DNA of 64,000 bases from positions 18,368,001 to 18,432,000 of the forward strand of contig JAWQUS010000007.1 in NCBI GenBank assembly GCA_036365455.1. Reading direction: 5' to 3'. Positions 38,401-50,400 of the stretch are shown here, piece after piece. Made by a program: the position numbers and the translations under genes. Below the pieces are notes generated by a model that was not told where the DNA came from, did no database searches, and worked only from the letters and a program-made list of their open reading frames with translations. The stretch is from Macrosoma leucophasiata (taxonomy: Eukaryota > Arthropoda > Insecta > Lepidoptera > Hedylidae). Position 1 is the first letter of the stretch, and the number at the start of each line of letters is the position of its first letter.

Positions 38401-41400
38401 TTCTTTAAAAATAAAAAATATTTATTTTGAATATTAGTGGTAAAAGTGGTTTTAATATATTGTTTTGAGTGCATTTTACATTGTAAATTATAATTTGTAA
38501 CACTATTATTTTTTTTTGTCGTTTTGTATTATTTTTGGTATATTATATTGTTACGCTTAAAAAGTATAACTTCTTACGTGCCTACATACGAGTAAGTACA
38601 TACATACAAAATATATTTCTTTAAAAATATTTCATTATTTCATATTTCATAACGTAACGTAACTTCACGCCTGTAATTCCCGAAAGGGTAGGCAGAGGTA
38701 AATGCATGCATTCAAGCATACATGCAAACACCCACGATTCGCCGGTTACGTTTTTATTCATCATAATGGTCATATTTCATTCGCACGTGTTATTGCGTAA
38801 TTCAAATGAAACGATATGTAAACGCGACTCACGGAGAGGTTGCGGTTGGATGCGTGCGTGAGGTTCTTGAGCTGGTCGATGCCGGGCGCGGCGACCATGA
38901 CGACGTAGGGCAGGAACTCGCTGCTGTTGTGGAGCAGCTTCAACGACTGCGGCGCGCAGTCCAGGATGCACATCTTGCCTGTAACCGTTAGCAGCTGCTG
39001 TAGTTTTATTAGGGAAAACGCAGCCACGTGCGAGTCGGGCTCGCTTTCACAGGGTTCCGTGCGAATCATGAATTTTAGATGTTATTATAAATGCCATAGA
39101 CATCTTAAAGGTAAAGAACCGTTCTGTGTCTTTGGCTTTCATTTAAAAATTTTAGTCTCAGTTTCAAAGATAGAATATAGAAGGTAGGTATAAGGTAGGA
39201 ATAGTAGAAGGTAAGTTTTAAATAGTGGTCAATTTTCATCTATTTTCTTGAATAACTTCCAAACTATTTATGATAAAATGACAAATATAACTATAAGATT
39301 ACTACTCTCTGCATTACTCTCAATGCATGTAGTTTGAAAAAAAATTTTTATTATTCAATTCAACCCCCAAATGAGGCTTCTACGTTTGGAATAACGTATT
39401 TTGTTACGAATTTAAATGTATGTACTAAATTTCAACTCAATCAGTCTAGTGCTTTCGGAGAGAATTGGCTGGGGACGGACGGACAGACAGACAGAGGAAG
39501 GCTAAAGATTCCATCCCAATTTCATCAAAACTCAGCTGCTTCCAAATAACAAACTTGATCTTCTATCTTCTACTGGAAAGATACCAAACATAGAAGTTCC
39601 ACTCCACCACAACAATATTTACCTTGCACAAATCATATTTGCAGATTTTATCGCTCCTCTTCCAACTCCCAACTTCTCTTACCCGACGTTTGGTAAGAGA
39701 AGAAGTTGGGAGTAGTAGTAGACGCGAGAAAATCTGCAAATATTATTTGTACAATGTATGAAGCTCGTGGGGTGTAAGGGGTCTCAACCAACACCATCGA
39801 GACTCAAGCCAACCTCACCTGCTCGTGGTGCACCCTGCTGCACAACAAACGAGGCTCTGGCGACCTGCCAACACGCACTGGACCAGCGTGGCGGGTTATG
39901 GTCTAAATCCCCCCAAGATGGAAATGCAGACGAAGAAAAGGCCCCAAGTGCCCGGCGGCTCCAGGAGCAGATGGCAATGGGCAACATAGCTCGGAGAACC
40001 GATAGATTCTGGATGCACGTCGCTTCCGATCGGTCGGCATGGAGGTCATTGGGGGGAGGCATATGTTCAGCAGTGGACGTCCTATGGCTGATATGATGAT
40101 GAAGCTCGTGAAAACCTGCGAAAACGTTAATTTTACCTTCAATTCTAATTTACCTTCCTTGATGACAGCGCGTATGGAGTCGAGGTGCGTGCCGTACAAG
40201 TGTCCGTTGTGCTCGCCGTGCTCGAGGAAACGTCCGGCGTGCGCGTCGCGCTCCATCTCCTCGCGGGACACGAACCAGTACGACATGCCGTTCTCCTCTA
40301 AAGGCCGCGGCGGACGTGATGTATCTAAAATAAACAAAAAGTTATTAATTTTGAAATCAATTTGACATGCCATTGTTTTCTGAAGGCAGAAAATACCATT
40401 TTTAGGGTTCCGTAGTAAACAAGGAACCCTTATAGTTTCGCTATGTCCGTCGGTCTGTCTGTTTATCTGTCCGTCCGCGGTTTAGCGCAAAAGCTATTGG
40501 TACTAGAGACATGAAATTTGGCACAAGTATACATCTTAATCACGCCGACAAAGTGGTATAACTAACTAATAAAAATAATACATTTAGGGTACTTCTCCTA
40601 CATGTATGTATGTATGTATCTTCACGCCAGGTCCCTAACGGGGTAGGCAGAGAGTGTAGAGCGCCAGACATCCCGGTTCTGACAAACCTCTCGTGCCTCG
40701 TCTACCTTCATCATTCTCTTCATACATGCACGCCGATTCCTAAGACTTTTGACACCACCATCAGACAGAACTCGACCTATTTGGTCATGGTAGGTCAGCC
40801 TTGGTCTTCCTGGGCCTCTGCAACCATCCACATTCGCATTGTATATCTGTTTAGTCATTCGCTCATTCGACATTCTTTCTATATGCCCGAACCATCGGAG
40901 CATGCCTTTTTTCATTTTTACACCGATACTATCATTCACACAAAGTCTCTTTCTTACATCTTCATTTCGAACGCGATCGGTGAGTGATACACCGCAGATC
41001 TTGCGCAAAGATCTCATCTCGACCGCGTTCAACTTACTTTCATGCTCTTTCCTGCATACCCAGCTCTCGCTTCCATATAAAAGCGTTGGAGTAAGTACAG
41101 CATTATGTACGGCTAGTCGAGCCCGCTGGCTGAGATGTTTAGATTCTAGCAGCTTACCCAACGCTCCATTCACGCAATTCCCAGCAAGCACTCTTCTTTC
41201 TATGTCAGTGGTGTACCTACCATCCTTGCTAAAAGCACATCCAAGATATACAATTTCATCAACCTGTTCTAACACTGCATCATCTACTACTACCCTTGCA
41301 TTTGTTCTCTGTTCATCTCTTTCAAATACTAATACTTTAGTTTTATCCACATTCAATTGTAAGCCTTTCTCCATACAATCCTCTTTCATGATTGTGACTA

Positions 41401-44400
41401 GTGCTTGTAGCCCAGATGGTGTAGAGCTAACAATTACCGCATCATCTGCGTAAAGCAGACAGTTCACCACTAAGTATACCCATACGCACTCCCACATCCA
41501 TCAACTTCACCCTCTGGAGGCATTTGTCCAGATATATAATAAACAGCCTAGACGAAAGCACGCAACCCTGTTTGACACCGATGTTAACATCAAACCAGGG
41601 TGACATGTTACCATCTACCCGCACACATGCTTGACAGCCCACATACGTGGACTGTATTGCACGGAGCAGACTGCCATCAATACCATACTCTGGCAAAATG
41701 TCCCACAGCTCCTTTCGTAATACCCTATCAAACGCCTTCTCCAAATCCACAAAACCGCAGAAAACCTTCTGGCTCACAGCCAGATGCTTCTCTACGATGT
41801 TGCGGAGGGAGAAAACTTGATCCATACATCCTCTTCCAGATCTGAAACCACCCTGTGCATCCCACAACAACCTACATGTAACACGCAGATATAACGGAAC
41901 TAAGCTAATATTATACCATATCTATACATAAAAGAATTTCAATTGTAGTGTTAACTATACGTACGAGGAACAACAGCACCAAATCTGTCGGGGTGCTCCT
42001 GTATCATGCGATTCTTGAGCGTCCGTCGGCCTACACCGCGCGTCCCGACCAGCGCCAGTATGCGGCGCAAGAATGGTGGAGTGCGCGCCACTTCTTCGTA
42101 CAGCGCCAGTTCCGCGCCTTCCAGTTGCACGCTCGAACGGGACTCGTAAACGAACTTCTTTTTCTTCTTTGATATCTGTAAAGCCAAAATATGGTTGTAG
42201 TTTTGGAAAAAACACTTTTTTTTTGTTATGGAAGTGGCAAACAGGCATGCAGTTCACATTGGTGTTAAGTGATGACTGCAGCTATGACACCCACACAAAG
42301 ACCAAGGTATAAATGCAGATGCGCTACCACTCCTGAGGCCTAAAGTGTTATGCCTCTGTGCCGGAAATTACAGGGGTGTTAATTTAATTAATTAAATTAC
42401 CACCTGACCGGAACACGATAGTGCTGAACACTACCATTTAGCGGCAAGTATATTAGGTAATGCGGTGATGCCTACGCCCGCGAGCTCCGTCACTGGAGCT
42501 CTACCACCAGTGAAAACACTGTTCTTTTATTGGCCGCAGACTTTCAATTCTTTTTTAGGTAATGATAATAATATTGACAGTGCATTTCATTGCACATCAA
42601 AAGGTACATAGGTTAGATTACATATCTATAGGCTTCAATTATCACTTACTACTTTATCTTTCTTTGCCACTCTCATGGCAATGTTAAAGATGGAATAAAA
42701 ACGTATTATTGATATATTACTCACTCTTGCACCACAGATACTAATTTTATGTACAAAGTCTGCTTCAGGAGGCACATACGCTTTACGCCTCTCCTCTAAC
42801 TCTGGAGAAGGGATTAGGCCAACAACATCAGAGTTTTCCACATGACTTGCTTGCCACCAATTAGGGTCTTTTCTGTCTGATACCTGAAATTAACAACTTA
42901 TGTGAAGACAAATCTCGGGAATAGGTTTTGAAACTCTAGTTTGAATCTTTTTGGTCAATGATCAAGTTAAGCTGTGTACAAATGAAGCGCAGCAAACCAT
43001 CGAACATTGGCGCGCGCGGCGTCCGCGCACTATGTAGACGAGGTTGCCGCGCTTAATAGTTCATCGTGTACCTAATTGTATATTATCATCAGATTGAACC
43101 TAGTTAATTCTTACCACTATACTCATATTAAAACTTGAAAATGTAGTGACTTTGAATATAAATTTTTAAAATATATGTTTATTTATTTTCAAACTTTTGA
43201 ATGTAAATGTTACAAACGTAATTCATGGGACTGACTTAGAATCTGATACATATTTGAAATCAATCAATCAATTTATGTACATGGTACATATGTATACTTC
43301 CTATAAACTTACTTGTAATATATCTCCTCTTTTGAACTCCAATCCAATTTCTTTACATGGGAGTAATGTATCTTCACTGGGGTTATAATCAAAGAGAGCT
43401 CTCATATAGCACTGAAAAAGAATTAATCTATTCAAGTCTTTGTTCTTTTAAAGTGGTTGGAAGTTAGTTGTTAGGTTGTTGAGGAGAAAAGGAAGTGGCT
43501 GGACTGATTATCCTGAGGTCGCAGGTTCGATTCCAGTACAAAATCAAATTCTTTCCATTTTTTCTTTAATTTCATTGTCTCTTGTAAAAATTATACAAGA
43601 GAAAAAGAAACACATGCCTGATCAAAGGCAATATCTAATAATGACTATATTGGATTATTTACCATTTCACATCAGTTAATGGAATAGTAAAGTTATAATA
43701 AGACATTCAACATTCGTAAAATAAGCATGGGTACTTACACTAAGTTTATTTGTAAGTTGAGCACTTTTTTCCTTAAGATTAGGTCCTACTTTGAGGGTTA
43801 CTCTGTCGTTGGGTTTAGATACAGCTTCTTTTAACTGGTCCTCTGAATCAATTTGTATTCCATCTACCTCTAGTAGAACATCGCCCACAGATAATAACGC
43901 TTGTTTCGCTGCAGCACTGCTGGCTAGAATTCTTGCTACTATGAGTTGTCCATGCTCATCTGTTGTTACCTGTATAAATTAATGTATGATTTGTATAAGT
44001 ACTATACTATATTCTGAACATTATAATATAACACACAATATTATATTTCACTAAAATATTAATAATTCTATAATAAAAATTTAAAACATCACAGTTTTTT
44101 TCATTCATAATGTTCTGGAGAAACTGGTAAAACCTATTACATAATTTGGCAATGTCTCCAATAGTTAAATGGATCAAATACTATAGAACATTGGTAGAAA
44201 TGTTGAACTTATTAAATACTTTTAATATAATAAATAAATAATATAATTTCCTCTCATGGGCTCAGTTTCAGAACCAATAATAATTATTATTCTTTATTAA
44301 AAAAAAAACAAAAAATAAATACTTGAAAAATATAATACAAGAAACAATTTTGCAAATAAAACATGGGATGCTCTGCTATCTAAGCTTTTCTCCAATCCTT

Positions 44401-47400
44401 AAGCAACCTTGTCCTCAATTTTTTTGTAATTTTTTAAAATTATAATAATATTTACTTTTTAATAATTGTAAATTGATTGATATGTAATTTTATTATTATT
44501 ATATATATATTCATAAATAATGACTATATTACGTTTTTTTTCTTTTTTCTTTTCTTTATATCTTAAGATTCAATTGAATCATTCCTGCACCTCTTCGTTG
44601 TTTGTCTGTATTACCCAAAGGTTGACTGGGAGATAATGCCTAGTGGCATTAAGTCCGCCCTATGTACTGTTCTTGTGCGTTAAAGTATAAATAAATATAT
44701 CAATTTAAGTCAACAGCAGCTTATTATGTTTAACTATTCCCTGTGAAGTTCCAATACTTTCTATTAACCATTTTATTTTGATATGTTTCAGATTTTAGGA
44801 TAGGTTTGTTATGTGCCCTTTTATTTTGTTATATATTCTGATAATTCTGTCAAATGCAATACAGACACAAAGGCAAAGTCAAAATACATCTAAATTTAAT
44901 ATTTTTTTAAATTAATTGTTAAAGATTTCTCTAACGACAACATACTACTCATATTTAGGGTACAATGACCTCTTAATTGGACCATACACTAAAGACTTAT
45001 AAGGTAATGGTTATGACTCATTAAGCTGAATTAGGTTTTGCTTTATATAAAGGCCTCTAATATGCATTGAATTATTGAGTCATTAACTAAACGTGACTTT
45101 ATCAAAGGCCAATTGTAATTGTTTTATATTATTTCGCATTAACACATGCTTGTGAAATATATTTTATTTAAAGAAAAATGGAAAGAAAAATTTGACTTTA
45201 GGCCTAACTAGCATAGTTGGCAATAGATGGCGCTGCTGCTACCATAAAGCAATGCAATAAATGTGAAGGAAAGATTTGACAAATCGGGCAGGACTTCAGT
45301 AGCTCAATTGGAAGAGCGGCTGGACTAGATTCCCAATTGTAATTGTATTAATAATAATAATAAAGGGGGCAGAGCAGCTTGTGGCGAGCTGTTGGTGAGT
45401 AGCGACACCACCCCCTACCATCATCTCGAGTTCCTCCGAGAGAACTGGGCTCCGCCTCGTCCGCCACACAGAGGTACGGCCGGACAGAGCATCACCTCTG
45501 ACTTGCCTTCATTGGCCGGTCAGAGTGGGGCGCTAGAGGTATGGCATTTGCAGAAATTTAGATAATAGGCTGTTGTCTAAATTTCTGCAAGAGCCATACA
45601 CTCGGGGGTGGAAGTGTCTAAAGGCATAATAGCGGGGAAGCCCGCTCCGAGCTCGAGATTACTCGCTCGTGATGGTGAAACCGGGGCCACACCTCTCGAC
45701 ACCCCCAGCCTCTCTCAACAGTGTTGCCCCCTGTCGACCATCGGGTTGGCTGTTTGGGGGGCCCACCAAGGAGAGGCGAGTCACCACCTGCCTAAAGTAG
45801 GATTCGATAATGTGAGATGTTGAATATAGGCAGGTGCCGGATCTCACTCCATAGGCCCAGCCAGCTAGTCCCCCCAGTTCACCCACATAGCCCAAAGTTT
45901 GGCAAATCACTTATCATTACAATAGTCCCATTATATTCTGCGGGGTCTGTCTGTGCCTGTATTAACTATTGATGCAGTCAGAGAGAGGTCCCGCCGAATA
46001 TAACCCATTACAAAGTAGATCAAAATTCTCGAAAGGGCCTCTACGTGTTGGACCCCCCATGTCCCCGCAAACGACAAAGGTCCGGGGTTCAAATTGGACC
46101 CCGTGCTGACGAGAGACATAATAATAAAATTACATTTTATGGTTGTGTAATAAATCACTTATCATTCATGTGAATTCGATGCTTGTTTGTCATTATAGTT
46201 AAAGAAAATTGTCAATGTCTAAAAATTTCAATGAATTTGAAAAACATAAAAAAAAACCTATTAATTTCACAACAGCGTTGTTACATATTTCATCTTAATG
46301 TCTACTAATGTAGGTCCTAAATGAAAATAAAAATATTATCTGAACACCAATATAGTCATAGACAAATTTGAGCGTTTCTCAAAGTGTGTCATGTCAGTCA
46401 CTCAGTAACATAACAGTTTTATACACAAAGCCTTTGCGAAAATACTAGATATAATGAGAAAAATACACTTCTATCCATCAGTGTTCTGATTCAGCGATTT
46501 TTATGCATTCAATTATGAACCCAATATAAGACTTCAACTCTTTTCGTTCAAACCTAATATCAATGATTTGATGAAAAATTAGAAACAATTTCATACATCC
46601 CATTAATTTTTCTTTCTTATAATAAACTACTAGCAATAAAAGTTACAATGTCTGTCAGTCACTCGGTAATGTAACAGTTTTATATTGATTATAATAGGTA
46701 CCTTTACACTTCCATTGTAACACAATAACTTATTATTAATCTTTAATAATAATAATTAAAGAATGTATGCCACTTTTTCTTTTATTTTGGGGTTCTGTCA
46801 AAAAATTGGAAACAACCAAAAAAGTTTGAGTAAAGCTGTTATAAGTATTTAAAAAAAACAAAGCTCACAGTTAATCCTAAAGGTTGTCCAGGCACTTTCC
46901 TTAGGCCTACCACTTTGATTGTCTCTACTGGCATATCTCCGTTTTGGTCAGGACTGGTGTCTGTACTTTGGGATAGATCTGTACTCTGATCTTTTGTTAA
47001 TGCTTTCTCGTCTACACCTGATCCTCGAGCCAGCCAGATTGCCCCGATTTGATCATGAGCATCTATAAGAGCCTATAAAAAAGAGGAAGTAAATTATTAA
47101 GTGTGTATAAAGCAAGATGATTTTTAATTGAATTAAGTATACCCAACTTTTAACAATTTTTAAATAAATGGTTGGTAAGTTTATTTAAAAAGGCTTTCCT
47201 TTAATTTTAAGTGGATCTTGAATCAGTTTTACTATATATTTAAGTGTACCTACTGGTGGTAGAGCTCCAGTGACGGAGCTCGCGGGTGTACGCACCACTG
47301 CATTACCTAATATATTTACTATATTCGCCGCTAAATGGTAGTGTTCAGCACTATCATGTTCCAGTCAGGTGATAATGTACAACCCTGTAATTTCCATCAC

Positions 47401-50400
47401 GGAGGCATAACACCTTAGGCCTCAGGAGTGGTAACGCATCTGCATTTTGACCTTGATCTTTGTGTGGGTGTCTATAGGCTGCAGTCATCACTTAACATCA
47501 ATGTGAACTGCATGCTTATTTGCCACTTCAATTGCATAAAAAAAAATGTTTTTAGTTACTTGCTTTTTTAGTTACTGTTTCCTTATTCAATGTGTTATTA
47601 GATTCAAATAGGAATTCAATTTGTTACTGAACATATGATTAAAATTCTAAGAAAGATTTTAATTCTTTTTTCAATACATTTCTTTGTTTGTAACTTCACA
47701 GTGATAATCTAAAATAAGTTATATTCAAACTTCTACTACATAAGTTTGTTAATGTGTTGAAGATTTATCTAAAACATAGTGATTATATACTCTTTGGATT
47801 TATCCATTAGGATTGAATGTAGATGTATCTATATACCTACTGAAAGTATTGAATATAACAACATTACAGATAAACAGAGTCAGTGCATGTTAGCATTATT
47901 TGTTTTAAAACTAATGTTTTTGATATAATTTGAAGAGTAAAAGTAGGGTTATGAGTACTTTGTGGGTTATGAGCAGTGATAAAACATGTAAATTGTCCAA
48001 CATAAATAAACATACCTTAAAATGCACTCGGGATACTATTATAGCGAGCTCAGCTTGCTCAATAGTCCTTATATTATTGCCTCGATACTCGCTCAGCGTT
48101 CGTATAATGCTTACGTTGTCTAAGGATACGGGTTTGACGATCAAATCTTCCTCCGATTCAACAGACTGAAACACCAACACACGCGTTAGAACAAAACGGG
48201 TATATTAAATATTAATCATAAACGAAACCGTTTAGCCGATGCTAAGGCGTGGCACTTGTTATTGCAATTTTGTGAATGAAAAAATGTAGGAAATCACTAA
48301 CCAACTGCACCACAGACCTTAATAGTCTGTAATTATATAATTATTAATTAAAATTACTTATGAAGAAGTAATTAAAATTACTTTAATTACAAAAATATGT
48401 CCATAGCAGTTACAAAGTACACACCCATTCGATTTCACGTTAATCGTTTTCCTCTTTTCCTGCAATTTCTGTGTTCAAAGATACTGAGAAGGTTTACAAA
48501 AATATTTCAATTAATATTAAACTCTATTGACTTGTAATAAGGTTTAACAGTTTAATGTGTAAGATACAATAGAAAACACTGTATCGTCACTGTGTCGGTC
48601 CGAAGATTTGACGTTTAATTTCTGTGTCTGACAACAAATGGGAGGGACGGGAGAGCAGAGCACAGATTATGTATAATAGATAGAGCCTAGAAAATATAGA
48701 GTTATAGAGACTCTTTTGTTTGAATTTTATTATTATAATTTAGGTATTGTCTTAAATTCGCTGCAAGTCTGCTACTGTCAACTACTGTGTACTAAGTACA
48801 GTGCCATCAACTTATCTCTGAAATGGCAAAAAAAGGAACTAAAGCCGCCACGTTGAAGTGTCATTGGATTGTCAGTGTCTACTACTTTCGTGTGCTGTGT
48901 TTGTTTTATTGCTATATTTCTTGATTTTAACTATTGAATATGCCGAAAGCTATGAAAAGTGATGCCCGGAATATTATTCTAAAGGTTAAATCCTTTTTTG
49001 AAGAAGAATCTCGACAGCAGGCTCCCTTATAATTCCATTTAGTCAAATATACAATCGAATTGCGGCAGCTACAGGTCAGTGTTGCCAGTTCTCATCACAC
49101 AAATTACCCAATTTTAATAAGTCAGTTAAATTGATACAATATCTACTTACCTAAATTTAATTTACAGAATATTCTTTATATTTTTTATTTACGATAGCAG
49201 CTTTGGCTTGATTTTTATTTGAACAACTTGAAATAATCTGTATTTACGATTACGTTTTTAATTAAATTAGTAATAATAATAGTTTCTTTGTTTCTACCCT
49301 ATCTTTGGAGTGAGCCAGCTGACCTGCTAGATGTATACTGAATTATTTTATTTTATTACAGGTGTAAGCTTAGGAACAATATCTAATATTGTCAGAGAGG
49401 GGCAAGAAGCAGAAAAATCCGATACTAAAATTCGCACACCAGGCAAGAAACGAACACGTAAAAGTGGATTTATTTTAGTTGATGATTTTGACCAGAGAGT
49501 TATTAGACGGCAAGTTCACGCATTTTATTCTGCCAGGAAGGAAGTGCCTACTGTCAATAAGCTTCTAGATGTCTTAAGGACTGAAATAAATTATACAGGA
49601 CAGAGAGAATCTCTTCGAAAACTGCTCCATAAATTGGGATTTCGTTTCAAAAAAACGCTATCTAATCGTAAAGTATTGCATACATTTATCATGCTGTAGC
49701 CACTATAGTTATAATCTAGACAGGCTTTAGCATAATAACTTAAACAAACACAGTTGTTTTTACTCATTTAAAACTTACCCAACATTTCTTTCATCCCAAT
49801 CTTAAGCAAAACAAAATTAACTAGCAACACCGATACGACGGTGACGACATCCTTCATTTCAGAGATAAGTTGGTGGCACTGTACTAATTAATAGCGGTGG
49901 GACGGGTCGCAATTTTATCGACCCGGGCGACCCGAATTAATATAGACGCTAGCCCGGGTTGCATCTCGGGTTGATTCGGGTTGAAATATAAATAAAAAGT
50001 ACCTAGTATGAGAAATTACTTGCTTTGCAATGCCTTCATTGTTTGAGCTAAGTTCACAGTAGTTCACATGTCAACAATGAACCTTCGTAACCATACCTAT
50101 ACAGAAAAGCTGAACGATACTCTGGTTTTGTAGAAATCTGTAGGCTGCAATCATCACATGACATCCGTGCACAAACTACATGCATGTTCGCTTAGTTTGC
50201 CACCATCACTCCATTAGAAAAAAATCAAAACATAACATTGTAAGAGAGCGCTAAATTCGTATTGTGTTAATGTACTTACTTCAAATATTATAACACGTTA
50301 CCTCTTACTGGCTCTTACTCTATGACGTAGTGTGAGTGAAAGATAAAATATAGGTAGGTATAGCAACTTCAACACCGCGTCCTTTTTTCTTATTGAATGT

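Larger units (their letters stand above)
37556..38415. repeat. Inverted and tandem cluster of a tRNA-containing repeat (about 330-bp unit)
   Basis: One unit runs leftward (about 37556-37910). A shortened unit then runs rightward (about 37935-38090) and a full unit runs rightward (about 38085-38415). Each carries the block ACATGCTTGTGAAATATATT, a block with ATAGATGGCGCTACTGCTAC (absent from the short unit), and a tRNA-like sequence at its end. A further truncated unit is at 45123-45332. The cluster lies in the 36582-38832 intron of vari. Confidence 0.85.

Noticed and set aside
49331..49699. Host gene encoding a small helix-turn-helix protein
   Set aside because: It lies between transposon terminal repeats and continues from a damaged first exon; domestication is possible but unsupported.
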